Origin: Xanthobacter autotrophicus Py2
GTDB taxonomy: Bacteria > Pseudomonadota > Alphaproteobacteria > Rhizobiales > Xanthobacteraceae
Length of the DNA: 64,000 nucleotides
Direction of reading: 5' to 3'
Assembly: GCA_000017645.1 (NCBI GenBank)
Contig: CP000781.1
Location: 3,149,501 to 3,213,500 of the forward strand
Shown: one piece after another, positions 55,734-64,000 of the stretch
Position numbering within the stretch: the stretch's first letter is position 1
Layout: every line of letters begins with the position of its first letter
Position numbers and translations under genes: made by a program
The notes under the pieces: model-generated
The model's database searches: none
The model's input: the letters and a program-made list of their open reading frames with translations, nothing else
Told to the model about the DNA's origin: nothing

Positions 55734-56014
55734 TGGCGAGCCTGACCGACAGCGTCGGCGACGTGCCAGGCTTCGCCGTCCCGGTCCATCGGGCGCTCAC
55801 CGAGCACATCCTGCTCGGCGGCGCGCCGCGCTCCATCGCGATCCTCAACGGCACGCTGGCGGCGGCGCTCGGCCTTGGCCTGCGGCTCTGGCTGGTCGGT
55901 CTCGGGCTCTGGGCGATCGGGCATTTCGCGGCGGTGTGGGCGGCCAAACGCGATCCACAATTCGTCGACGTGGTGCGCCGTCACCTGCGCATCCCCGGCC
56001 ATCTAAGCGCGTGA
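55733..56014 (+). CDS. trbD: TrbD (VirB3-like) membrane protein
   Basis: 93 residues. The N-terminus (VPGFAVPVHRALTEHILLGGAPRS) and the double helix that follows (LAAALGLGLRLWLVGLGLWAIG) are typical of VirB3-family proteins that pair with the TrbE ATPase. Start at 55733 by homology; the frame extends upstream over trbC as a shadow. Confidence 0.94.
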   Translation: MASLTDSVGDVPGFAVPVHRALTEHILLGGAPRSIAILNGTLAAALGLGLRLWLVGLGLWAIGHFAAVWAAKRDPQFVDVVRRHLRIPGHLSA

Positions 56015-56021
56015 GGCCCCG

Positions 56022-58460
56022 ATGATGCACCTTGCCGAATATCGCCGAACCTCAACCCGTCTCGCGGACTTCCTGCCCTGGGCCGCGCTCGTCGGCGAGG
56101 GCATCGTCCTCAACAAGGACGGCAGCTACCAACGCACCGCCCGCTTTCGCGGTCCCGACCTCGACTCCGCGGTGCCGGCCGAGCTCGTCGCCGTGGCCGG
56201 CCGGCTCAACAATGCTTTCCGCCGGCTCGGCTCGGGATGGGCGATTTTCGTCGAGGCCCAGCGCCATGGCGCCGGCACCTATCCGGCGAGCCGCTTTCCC
56301 GATGCCGCGTCGGCTCTGGTCGACGCCGAACGCAAGGCCGATTTCGAGGAAGACGCCTCGCACTTCGAGTCGAGCTACTTCCTGACCTTCGTCTACCTGC
56401 CGCCGGCCGAGGACGCCGCCCGCGCCGAAAGCTGGCTCTATGAAGGCAAGGCCGATAACGGTCTCGACCCTCGTGAGGCGTTGCGCGGCTTCGCCGATCG
56501 CACCGACCGCGTGCTCCAGCTCATCGAGAACTTCATGCCGGAATGCGCATGGCTCGATGGCGGCGAGACGCTGACCTATCTGCATTCGACCGTCTCGACC
56601 AAACGCCACCGCGTGCGTGTGCCCGAGACGCCGATGTATCTCGACGCGTTGCTGGCCGATCAACCGCTCACCGGCGGACTGGAGCCGCGGCTCGGCGACG
56701 CGCATCTCCGCATCCTTACCATTGTCGGTTTTCCGACCGCGACCACGCCCGGGCTGCTCGACGACCTCAACCGGCTCGCCTTTCCCTATCGCTGGTCGAC
56801 ACGCGCCGTCCTACTGGACAAGACCGACGCCACCAAGCTGCTAACCAAGATACGGCGGCAGTGGTTCGCCAAGCGCAAGAGCATCATGGCGATCCTCAAG
56901 GAGGTGATGACCAACGAGGCTTCGGTGCTCGTCGACACCGATGCGGCGAACAAGGCGGCCGATGCCGACCTCGCGCTCCAGGAACTCGGCGCGGACTATG
57001 CGGGTCAGGCCTATGTCACCGCGACGGTCGCTGTCTGGGACGCCGATCCACGCATCGCAGCCGAGAAGCTCCGGTTGGTGGAGAAGATCGTTCAAGGCCG
57101 CGACTTCACCGCGATGGCGGAAACGATCAACGCCGTCGACGCCTGGCTTGGCTCGCTGCCGGGCCATGTCTACGCCAACGTCCGGCAGCCGCCGATCTCG
57201 ACGCTCAATCTCGCCCATATGATTCCGCTGTCGGCGGTGTGGGCGGGGCCGGAACGGGACGAGCATTTCGGGCAACCCCCCTTGCTCTACGGCAGGACCG
57301 AAGGCTCGACCCCGTTCCGGTTTTCCCTTCATGTCGGCGATGTCGGTCACACGCTCGTCGTCGGGCCGACCGGCGCCGGCAAATCGGTGCTCCTGGCGCT
57401 GATGGCGCTGCAGTTCCGGCGCTATCCCGGCTCCCAGGTCTTCGCCTTCGACTTCGGCGGAAGCATCCGAGCTGCAGCGCTCGCGATGGGCGGCGACTGG
57501 CACGATCTCGGCGGCGGCCTGACAGAAGGCGCGGCTGACAGCGTCTCGCTGCAACCGCTCGCCGGCATCCACCACGTGCCGGAGCGCGCGTGGGCGGCTG
57601 ATTGGATCGTCGCGATCTTGCAGCGCGAGGGCGTGACGATCGCGCCAGAGGTGAAGGAATACATCTGGACGGCGCTGACCTCGCTGGCGAGCGCGCCCGT
57701 CGTCGAGCGCACCCTGACCGGACTCGCCGTCCTCCTTCAATCGAACGATCTCAAACAGGCGCTGCGGCCCTATTGCGTCGGGGGCGCCTATGGCCGGCTG
57801 CTCGACGCCGAGAGCGAGCATCTTGGCGAAGCCGTTGTGCAGGCGTTCGAGACCGAGGGCCTGATCGGCACGGCCGCCGCGCCGGCCGTGCTCGCCTATC
57901 TCTTCCACCGCATCGAGGACCGCCTCGACGGCAGCCCAACGCTGCTCATCGTCGACGAAGGCTGGCTGGCGCTCGATGACGAGGATTTCGCCGGCCAGCT
58001 CCGCGAGTGGTTGAAGACGCTCCGCAAGAAGAACGCGTCCGTCGTCTTCGCCACCCAATCGCTCTCCGACATCGACAGTTCTGCGATCGCGCCGGCCATT
58101 GTCGAGAGCTGCCAGACGCGGCTGCTGTTACCGAACGAGCGCGCGATCGAACCGCAGATCACCGCGATCTACCGCCGCTTCGGGCTCAACGATCGCCAGA
58201 TCGAGATCCTCGCCCGCGCGATGCCGAAGCGCGACTACTACTGCCAATCCCGCCGAGGCAACCGACTCTTCGAACTCGGTCTGTCCGACGTGGCGTTGGC
58301 GCTCTGCGCCGCCTCCTCAAAAACCGATCAGGCGGCGATCGAGCGCGTCATCGCAGAGCACGGCCGCGAAGGTTTCCTGCCGGCCTGGCTGCGTCTGCGC
58401 GGCGTCGCCTGGGCCGCCGACCTCATCCCCAACCTCAATAACCTGGAGACCCAGCCATGA
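56022..58460 (+). CDS. trbE: TrbE (VirB4-like) ATPase
   Basis: 812 residues, normal length. Energises pilus assembly. N-terminal region to about 410, then an AAA+ domain with Walker A VVGPTGAGKSVLLALM (about 447) and Walker B TLLIVDEGWLALDDEDF (about 643), plus the ATQSLSDIDSS switch. It overlaps trbJ by 4 bases. Confidence 0.97.
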   Translation: MMHLAEYRRTSTRLADFLPWAALVGEGIVLNKDGSYQRTARFRGPDLDSAVPAELVAVAGRLNNAFRRLGSGWAIFVEAQRHGAGTYPASRFPDAASALVDAERKADFEEDASHFESSYFLTFVYLPPAEDAARAESWLYEGKADNGLDPREALRGFADRTDRVLQLIENFMPECAWLDGGETLTYLHSTVSTKRHRVRVPETPMYLDALLADQPLTGGLEPRLGDAHLRILTIVGFPTATTPGLLDDLNRLAFPYRWSTRAVLLDKTDATKLLTKIRRQWFAKRKSIMAILKEVMTNEASVLVDTDAANKAADADLALQELGADYAGQAYVTATVAVWDADPRIAAEKLRLVEKIVQGRDFTAMAETINAVDAWLGSLPGHVYANVRQPPISTLNLAHMIPLSAVWAGPERDEHFGQPPLLYGRTEGSTPFRFSLHVGDVGHTLVVGPTGAGKSVLLALMALQFRRYPGSQVFAFDFGGSIRAAALAMGGDWHDLGGGLTEGAADSVSLQPLAGIHHVPERAWAADWIVAILQREGVTIAPEVKEYIWTALTSLASAPVVERTLTGLAVLLQSNDLKQALRPYCVGGAYGRLLDAESEHLGEAVVQAFETEGLIGTAAAPAVLAYLFHRIEDRLDGSPTLLIVDEGWLALDDEDFAGQLREWLKTLRKKNASVVFATQSLSDIDSSAIAPAIVESCQTRLLLPNERAIEPQITAIYRRFGLNDRQIEILARAMPKRDYYCQSRRGNRLFELGLSDVALALCAASSKTDQAAIERVIAEHGREGFLPAWLRLRGVAWAADLIPNLNNLETQP

Positions 58461-59218
58461 TCTTCCGTCGCTCACGCGCGGCGCTTCTTGCCGCATCGAT
58501 CCTTTCCGTCCCCGTGGCGATGTCGCCCGTGATGATCCAGCCGGCGTCCGCGCAATGGATCGTCTACGACCCGACGAACTACGTGCAGAATGTTCTCTCC
58601 GCAGCTCGTGCCCTGGAGCAGATCAACAACCAGATCACCTCGCTTCAGAATGAAGCGACGATGCTGATCAACCAGGCGCGAAACCTCGCGAGCCTGCCTT
58701 ACTCCTCGCTTCAGCGCCTGCAGCAGTCCGTGCAGCGGACGCAGCAACTCCTCGGCCAGGCGCAGCGCATCGCCTACGACGTCCAGCAGATCGACCAGGC
58801 CTTCACCTCCACCTACGGCAATGCGTCGATGTCGGCGTCCGACCAGCAACTCGTAGCGCAAGCGCGCGAGCGCTGGCAGAACACCGTCGGCGGCCTGCAG
58901 GACGCCATGCGGGTGCAGGCCGGTGTCGTCGGCAACATCGACACCAACCGCGCCGAGATGTCGGCGCTCATCGGCCAAAGCCAGGGCGCGACCGGCGCCT
59001 TGCAGGCGGCGCAGGCAGGCAATCAGCTCCTCGCGCTCCAGGCGCAGCAGCTCGCCGATCTCACGGCCGTCGTCGCTGCGAACGGACGAGCTCAAGCGCT
59101 GACCGAAGCGGAGCGTGCGGCGGCTGCCGAGCAGGGCCGTGAGCAGCGCCGCCGCTTCCTGACGCCCGGCGTCGGCTATCAGCCCGGCAACGCCCGCATG
59201 TTCCCGAATGGCAACTAA
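58457..59218 (+). CDS. trbJ: TrbJ (VirB5-like) protein
   Basis: 253 residues with signal peptide (to about 33, ASAQ). Long helical, Gln-rich coiled coil (ALEQINNQITSLQNEATMLINQARN, VQRTQQLLGQAQRI). VirB5-type proteins sit at the pilus tip. In RP4-type clusters the small TrbK gene comes next. Confidence 0.95.
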   Translation: MIFRRSRAALLAASILSVPVAMSPVMIQPASAQWIVYDPTNYVQNVLSAARALEQINNQITSLQNEATMLINQARNLASLPYSSLQRLQQSVQRTQQLLGQAQRIAYDVQQIDQAFTSTYGNASMSASDQQLVAQARERWQNTVGGLQDAMRVQAGVVGNIDTNRAEMSALIGQSQGATGALQAAQAGNQLLALQAQQLADLTAVVAANGRAQALTEAERAAAAEQGREQRRRFLTPGVGYQPGNARMFPNGN

Positions 59219-59240
59219 GGCCCCCCAAGAGGATCGTGTC

Positions 59241-59531
59241 ATGGACGGCAAGCTTCTAGCGCGCCTCGGCGCCGTCGTCTTCGTCGCCGTCGCCATCACC
59301 GCGACGGCGATCGAGATGACCCGGAAAGAGGAAGACCCCGCCGGCCAAGCGCTGCAGCCGGTTGAAGTCACGCCGGCTGATCCGCTGCGCCAGGCGCAAC
59401 GGCGCTGCCAACTGCTCGGCGAGGCCGCCGCGCGGGATACCGAATGTCTGCGCACCTGGGCCGAAACCCGGGACCGATTCCTTGGCGCTACGCCCGCGCC
59501 AGCATCGCCCCAGCCGCAGGACGGACGGTGA
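59241..59531 (+). CDS. TrbK-like entry-exclusion protein (TrbK-alt)
   Basis: 96 residues from ATG 59241. One N-terminal helix (LGAVVFVAVAITATAIEM) and a Pro/Gln-rich periplasmic tail with a conserved pair of cysteines (RRCQLLGEAAARDTECLRTW). These features match the TrbK-alt family, which occurs at this position in alphaproteobacterial trb operons and is thought to prevent redundant entry. Confidence 0.8.
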   Translation: MDGKLLARLGAVVFVAVAITATAIEMTRKEEDPAGQALQPVEVTPADPLRQAQRRCQLLGEAAARDTECLRTWAETRDRFLGATPAPASPQPQDGR

Positions 59532-59534
59532 ACC

Positions 59535-60887
59535 ATGGGCGGCACCGGCGTCATCGACCAGTTCCTCGGCGTATTCACCAGCTACATCGATAGCGGCTTC
59601 GGCCTGCTCGGCGGCGAGGTGGCGTTCATCGCAACCACGCTGATCGTCATCGACGTGACATTGGCCGCGCTGTTCTGGAGCTGGGGCGCCGACGACGACA
59701 TCATGGCGCGCCTGGTCAAGAAGACGCTGTTCGTCGGCGTCTTCGCCTACATCATCGGCAACTGGAACAACCTCGCGCGCATCGTGTTCGAAAGCTTCGC
59801 CGGGCTCGGCCTGAAGGCGTCGGGCACGGGATTTACCGTCGACGATCTCATGCGTCCCGGCCGTGTTGCGCAGACCGGCCTCGACGCCGGCCGGCCGCTG
59901 CTCGATTCCATCTCCAACCTGATGGGCTGGATCGCCTTCTTCGAGAACTTCATCCAGATCGCCTGTCTGTTGTTCGCCTGGGCGCTGGTGCTGCTCGCCT
60001 TCTTCATTCTCGCCGTCCAGCTCTTCGTCACCCTGATCGAGTTCAAGCTGACGACGCTCGCCGGCTTCGTGCTGATCCCGTTCGGCCTGTTCGGCAAATC
60101 CGCGTTCATGGCCGAGCGCGTCCTCGGCAACGTCATCTCGAGCGGCATCAAGGTGCTGGTCCTCGCCGTCATCATCGGCATCGGCTCGACGTTGTTCTCT
60201 CAATTCACCGCCGGGTTCGCTGGCCAGACGCCCACGATCGACCAGGCCATGGCGATCGTGCTCGCCGCACTGTCGCTGCTGGGTCTCGGCATCTTCGGTC
60301 CCGGTATCGCCAACGGCCTCGTCTCGGGTGGTCCGCAGCTCGGCGCCGGCGCCGCGGTCGGCACCGGACTCGCGGCGGGCGGCATAGTGGCGGCGGGCGC
60401 TGCGACTGTTGGGGCCGTGGCATCTGGCGGCGGCGCCCTTGCTGGAGGAGCCGCCGCCGCCGCCCGTGGCGGTGCGGCGATGGCGGGCGGCGCTTCGACC
60501 GCTTACAGCCTTGGCGCCGCTGGCCAGTCGGGCGCCGCAGGCGTGGCGTCAGGCTTGGGCGGGGTCGCACGCGCAGCCGGCGGCGCGGCGGCTTCGCCCC
60601 TCCGCCGGACGGCCTCGCGCGCCGCCGATAGCATGAAGTCGAGCTTCTCCGAAGGCGCCAAGTCCGCGTTCGCCGCCACCGGCGGCACATCGACCATGGG
60701 TACGATCGGCGGAAGCGCGGCCGAGGCTGCGCCATCGCAGGCTGCTGACGGGCCGCCGGCCTGGGCCCGCCGCATGAAGCGTTCTCAAGCCCTGAGCCAC
60801 GGTGTGACCGCGGCCGCCCATGCCGTGCGCAGCGGCGACAGCCATGGCGGCGGCTCTTCCATCAATCTCTCCGAAGGCGATCGCTGA
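59535..60887 (+). CDS. trbL: TrbL (VirB6-like) membrane protein
   Basis: 450 residues. Inner-membrane channel component with five or more helices (VAFIATTLIVIDVTLAALFW, LVLLAFFILAVQLFVTLIEF, VLVLAVIIGIGSTLF, AMAIVLAALSLLGLGIFGPG). The C-terminal 180 residues are Gly/Ala/Ser-rich, low complexity, as usual for the family. It overlaps trbF by 1 base. Confidence 0.95.
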   Translation: MGGTGVIDQFLGVFTSYIDSGFGLLGGEVAFIATTLIVIDVTLAALFWSWGADDDIMARLVKKTLFVGVFAYIIGNWNNLARIVFESFAGLGLKASGTGFTVDDLMRPGRVAQTGLDAGRPLLDSISNLMGWIAFFENFIQIACLLFAWALVLLAFFILAVQLFVTLIEFKLTTLAGFVLIPFGLFGKSAFMAERVLGNVISSGIKVLVLAVIIGIGSTLFSQFTAGFAGQTPTIDQAMAIVLAALSLLGLGIFGPGIANGLVSGGPQLGAGAAVGTGLAAGGIVAAGAATVGAVASGGGALAGGAAAAARGGAAMAGGASTAYSLGAAGQSGAAGVASGLGGVARAAGGAAASPLRRTASRAADSMKSSFSEGAKSAFAATGGTSTMGTIGGSAAEAAPSQAADGPPAWARRMKRSQALSHGVTAAAHAVRSGDSHGGGSSINLSEGDR

Positions 60888-61570
60888 TGTTCAGAAGACC
60901 CTCCGTTCACTACGGCAAGACGCCCGAACCTGAGACGCCCTACCAGCGCGCCGCTCAGGTCTGGGATGAGCGCATCGGCGCCGCGCGCGTTCAGGCCAAG
61001 AACTGGCGCTTCATGGCGTTCGGCTCGCTGATCCTGTCCGCTGGTTTCGCGGCGGCGCTTGTCTGGCAATCGGCGCGCGGAACGATCGTCCCTTGGGTCG
61101 TTCAGGTCGACAGGCTCGGCCAGGCGCAGGCAGTCGCGCCCGCTGTCGCCGACTATCGTCCGACTGACCCGCAGATCGCCTTCCATCTCGCGCGCTTCAT
61201 CGAGCAGGTTCGATCGATTCCGTCCGACGCTATCATCGTCCGGCAGAATTGGCTGCGCGCCTACGATTTCACGACCGACCGCGGTGCGATGGCACTGAAC
61301 GACTACGCGCGCTCGAACGACCCCTTCACCAAGGTCGGCCGGCAGCAGATCGCTGTCGATGTCTCCAGCGTCATCCGGGCGTCGCCCGACAGCTTCCGCG
61401 TCGCCTGGGTCGAGCGCCGCTACGAGAACGGCCAGCTCGCCGAGACGACCCGCTGGACCGCCATCCTCACCATCGTCATGCAGGTGCCCCGCAATGCCGA
61501 CCGGCTGCGCGCCAACCCGCTCGGCATCTACGTCAACGCCATCAACTGGTCACGGGAGCTTGGGCAATGA
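60887..61570 (+). CDS. trbF: TrbF (VirB8-like) protein
   Basis: 227 residues. Cytoplasmic N-terminus, one helix (FMAFGSLILSAGFAAALVWQ, about 42-62), and a periplasmic VirB8 domain (PWVVQVDRLGQAQAV, RVAWVERRYENGQLAET). Forms the inner-membrane scaffold of the secretion channel. Confidence 0.96.
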   Translation: MFRRPSVHYGKTPEPETPYQRAAQVWDERIGAARVQAKNWRFMAFGSLILSAGFAAALVWQSARGTIVPWVVQVDRLGQAQAVAPAVADYRPTDPQIAFHLARFIEQVRSIPSDAIIVRQNWLRAYDFTTDRGAMALNDYARSNDPFTKVGRQQIAVDVSSVIRASPDSFRVAWVERRYENGQLAETTRWTAILTIVMQVPRNADRLRANPLGIYVNAINWSRELGQ

Positions 61571-62592
61571 AGCCGTCTTTCCGTAAAGCCGGAAACCCGG
61601 CTTCTCGCACTTCCACATTTGCGATTCTGCTGCTGTGCACGTCGGCCCTCGCCGGCTGCGCCACGGCGAACAGGCCGCCGGAGATCTCCTACGATGACGC
61701 AGTGCCGGCGGCGCTGAGCGCCAATCCCCCGGCTCCCGTGCGCGTGGTCGAGCTGCCGAGACCTCTGCCGCTCCCTGGTCAGATGAAGCCCGTCGAGCCA
61801 TCCCGCGGCACACCCGAACCCACCGATCCGACAGCGCGCGTCAATCAGGCCAACGCCGCCGCGCGCGTGCAGCCGGTCCGCGACGGCTTCATCAACGCCA
61901 TGCAGGTCTATCCCTATACGGGCGGCGCGCTCTATCAGGTCTATACCGCCGTCGGCCAGATCACCGACATAGCCCTTCAGCCGGGCGAGCAACTGGTCGG
62001 CTCCGGTCCAGTCGCCGCCGGCGACACGGTTCGCTGGATCATCGGCGATACGCTGAGCGGCGCGGGCGCGACGAGCCAAGTCCACATCCTGGTGAAGCCC
62101 ACCCGCGCCGACCTGATGACGAATCTCATCATCAACACGAACTTGCGCACCTACCACATGGAACTTCGCTCGACCGAGCGCACCTATATGGCTTCGGTGT
62201 CCTGGCAGTATCCGCAGGATCAGCTCATCGCGCTGCGGCGCCAGAACGCGCAGGCAGAGGCCGCTAGGCCAGTCGCCACCGGCGTCGACCTCGCCAACAT
62301 CAATTTCCGCTATGCGATCGAAGGCGACCGCGCACCTTGGCGACCGCTGCGCGCCTACGATGATGGTCGCCAGGTCTTCATCGAGTTTCCCCGCGGCATC
62401 GGCCAGGGCGAAATGCCGCCGCTGTTCGTAGTGGGTCCGGAAGGCAACACCTCCGAACTCGTGAACTACCGCGTTCGCGCAAACTACATGATCGTCGACC
62501 GCCTGTTCGCGGCCGCCGAGCTGCGCTTCGGCGCAGGCGACCGCCAGAAACGCGTCCGGATCGTCCGCACCGATGGGAGGCCCGCGTCGTGA
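61567..62592 (+). CDS. trbG: TrbG (VirB9-like) protein
   Basis: 341 residues from ATG 61567, with a lipobox-like signal end (ALAGC, residue about 31), so probably a lipoprotein. C-terminal VirB9 domain (YQVYTAVGQITDIALQPGEQL, YHMELRSTERTYMASVSWQYP, FIEFPRGIGQGEMPPLFVV). Part of the outer-membrane core complex with TrbI. Confidence 0.95.
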   Translation: MKPSFRKAGNPASRTSTFAILLLCTSALAGCATANRPPEISYDDAVPAALSANPPAPVRVVELPRPLPLPGQMKPVEPSRGTPEPTDPTARVNQANAAARVQPVRDGFINAMQVYPYTGGALYQVYTAVGQITDIALQPGEQLVGSGPVAAGDTVRWIIGDTLSGAGATSQVHILVKPTRADLMTNLIINTNLRTYHMELRSTERTYMASVSWQYPQDQLIALRRQNAQAEAARPVATGVDLANINFRYAIEGDRAPWRPLRAYDDGRQVFIEFPRGIGQGEMPPLFVVGPEGNTSELVNYRVRANYMIVDRLFAAAELRFGAGDRQKRVRIVRTDGRPAS

Positions 62593-63794
62593 GTGAGCCT
62601 GGCCCCCGGAAAGAAGAACAGGAGGCGCCGCTGACCGGGCCGGCCGACGACGCTGCCGCCCCAATGCGGCTTCGTGCGGAAGCGCCGCGCGTCACGCGCC
62701 TCTCGCGCAAGGTGCTTGCCGGCATCGGCCTTCTGGCGAGCGTCGGGATCGGCGGCGCGTTGATCTATGCGCTCCAAACCCGCGAGGGGGGGACGCCCGC
62801 CGAGGAACTCCACTCGACCGACAATCGCTCGACTGCCGACGGCCTTTCCGGATTGCCGCGCGATTATAGCGGCGTTCCGCAGCTTGGCCCGCCGCTCCCG
62901 GGCGACCTCGGGCGCCCCATCCTGGGCGCGCAGAATCGTGGTCAGCCGTTGCCAGCCCAAGCCAATCCTGGTCTTAGCGCCGAGGAGCAGCGCCGTTTGC
63001 AGGAGATCGAGACTGCGCGCGTCAGCAGGCTTTTCACCGGGACGGAGAACCGTCCAATGGCGTCGACGGGCCCCGCGGCTGCGACGATCGCGCCACCGCC
63101 GGCGCCTGACCTCGCCGGCCTCGGCCTCGCGCCACCACCTGCCACACCATCAGCGCAAGATCGACAGCTTGCATTCCTCAATGCGGCCGCCGATCGGCGC
63201 ACGGTGGCACAGGATCGCGTTGCGGCGCCGGCGTCCCCCTATATCCTTCAGGCGGGCGCCGTGATCGCCGCCGCGCTCATCACGGGCATCCGCTCCGATC
63301 TTCCGGGCCAGATCACCGCGCAGGTGACGGAGAACATCTACGACAGCCCGACAGGGCGCATCCTGCTGGTGCCGCAAGGGACGCGGATCATCGGCCAGTA
63401 CGACAACAATGTTCAGTTCGGCCAGAGCCGTGTGCTCCTGGTCTGGAATCGGCTGATCCTCCCGAACGGGCGCTCGATCGTCCTCGAGCGTCAGCCCGGC
63501 GCCGACGCTGAAGGCTATGCGGGCCTTCAGGATGGCATCGACTATCATTGGTGGGAACTGGCAAAGGCGGCGGGACTATCCACGCTGCTGAGCATTGGCG
63601 CCGAGCTCGCCACCAACGACGACGACCGCCTGATTCAGGCGATCCGCAACGGCGGGCAAGACACCATCAACGATGCGGGCCAACAGATCGTCCGCCGCCA
63701 GCTCAACGTCGCGCCGACGTTGACCATACGGCCGGGCTTTCCCGTTCGCGTTATCGTCACGCGTGACCTGGTCCTCGAACCCCACGGAGGCTAA
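62589..63794 (+). CDS. trbI: TrbI (VirB10-like) protein
   Basis: 401 residues from GTG 62589, overlapping trbG by 4 bases. Cytoplasmic N-terminus, one helix (about 38-58), a long Pro/Ala-rich linker, and the C-terminal VirB10 barrel domain (YILQAGAVIAAALITGIRSDLPGQI, GTRIIGQYDNNVQFGQSRVLLVWNRLILPNGRSI). It spans both membranes of the channel. Confidence 0.96.
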   Translation: MSEPGPRKEEQEAPLTGPADDAAAPMRLRAEAPRVTRLSRKVLAGIGLLASVGIGGALIYALQTREGGTPAEELHSTDNRSTADGLSGLPRDYSGVPQLGPPLPGDLGRPILGAQNRGQPLPAQANPGLSAEEQRRLQEIETARVSRLFTGTENRPMASTGPAAATIAPPPAPDLAGLGLAPPPATPSAQDRQLAFLNAAADRRTVAQDRVAAPASPYILQAGAVIAAALITGIRSDLPGQITAQVTENIYDSPTGRILLVPQGTRIIGQYDNNVQFGQSRVLLVWNRLILPNGRSIVLERQPGADAEGYAGLQDGIDYHWWELAKAAGLSTLLSIGAELATNDDDRLIQAIRNGGQDTINDAGQQIVRRQLNVAPTLTIRPGFPVRVIVTRDLVLEPHGG

Positions 63795-63797
63795 CCG

Positions 63798-64000
63798 ATG
63801 GCCAAGCTAAGGCTAGGGCCGCTCGAAGACGACAAGCCGGTGAAACTCTCGGTGGAATTGCCCGCTGCTCTTCACCGCGATCTCATCGCATATGCGGAGA
63901 TCCTTGGCCGCGAAAGCGGCAAAGCCGTCGAGCCCGCCAAGGTCGTCGCACCGATGATCGAGCGTTTCATGGCGACGGATCGCGGTTTCGCGAAACTCCG
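63798..64000 (+). CDS. DUF2274 protein, N-terminal part (3' end outside window)
   Basis: 67 residues visible: MAKLRLGPLEDDKPVKLSVELPAALHRDLIAYAEILGRE in the family pattern, then KVVAPMIERFMATDRGFAK. DUF2274 proteins follow trbI at the end of alphaproteobacterial trb operons; they look like ribbon-helix-helix proteins. The gene runs off the window. Confidence 0.88.
   Translation, partial: MAKLRLGPLEDDKPVKLSVELPAALHRDLIAYAEILGRESGKAVEPAKVVAPMIERFMATDRGFAKL

Larger units (their letters stand above)
30742..64000. mobile_element. Integrative and conjugative element, left part (right end beyond window)
   Basis: From the tRNA-Arg 3' half onward every gene is of mobile-element type: site-specific recombinase, toxin-antitoxin pair, metal-resistance cargo, ParB/DUF932/DUF2493/DUF736 genes, QseC-QseM-FseA-RdfS-like control genes, ParA, TraF, relaxase, TraG and a trb type IV secretion cluster. 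The gene order from the excisionase to trbI resembles rhizobial symbiosis-island ICEs. The right attachment site is not in the window, so the total size is unknown. Confidence 0.9.

Overview
The window is GC-rich DNA from an alphaproteobacterium of the order Hyphomicrobiales (Rhizobiales). The lptF-lptG-lptD-surA-pdxA-rsmA run, the pckA / chvI-chvG / hprK / EIIA-Man / HPr run and a Ros/MucR regulator all point there. A Xanthobacter/Azorhizobium-like host is my best guess from gene order and protein style, not a result of a search.

Positions 1 to about 30.7 kb are ordinary chromosome. They hold the C-terminal part of an RND efflux permease, a DUF308/HdeD membrane protein, an L,D-transpeptidase, a methionine-synthesis cluster (ArsR-methyltransferase fusion regulator, metF, metH), an outer-membrane biogenesis operon on the minus strand (lptF, lptG, lptD, SurA-like chaperone, pdxA, rsmA), oligopeptidase B with msrB, a MucR-type regulator, pckA, a HugZ-like protein, the ChvI/ChvG two-component system followed by the PTS-Ntr-like regulators hprK, EIIA and HPr, an orphan histidine kinase, and a tRNA-Arg(ACG).

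From the 3' half of that tRNA to the end of the window (about 33 kb, right end not reached) lies an integrative and conjugative element (ICE). Its left edge carries a large serine recombinase whose last codons run antisense into the tRNA, translationally coupled to a GNAT/DUF1778 toxin-antitoxin pair. Cargo is a dmeR-dmeF cobalt/nickel efflux pair. A maintenance block follows (DUF932, ParB-like, Toprim, DUF2493, DUF736, small membrane proteins), in which two different leader elements each occur twice, directly in front of start codons. Next comes a regulatory block that matches the control circuit known from ICEMlSymR7A of Mesorhizobium: a QseC-like XRE repressor, a QseM-like DUF2285 protein, an FseA-like DUF6499-DUF2285 activator split over two frames with a TTTC +1 slip site at the joint, and an RdfS-like excisionase. 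The excisionase leads into parA, a small putative RHH protein, a DUF2840 gene, the TraF peptidase, a second DUF736 gene and a lytic transglycosylase. After an IS110-family insertion come a candidate oriT, a DUF3363 relaxase, TraG, an RHH protein and the mating-pair-formation genes trbB-C-D-E-J-K-L-F-G-I, ending in a partial DUF2274 gene.

The most interesting items are the candidate programmed +1 frameshift in the FseA homologue, the two duplicated leader elements, the operon linking toxin-antitoxin and recombinase, the mix of a serine recombinase with an FseA/RdfS control circuit, and the ArsR-methyltransferase regulator whose 16-bp palindrome covers its own start codon upstream of metF-metH.
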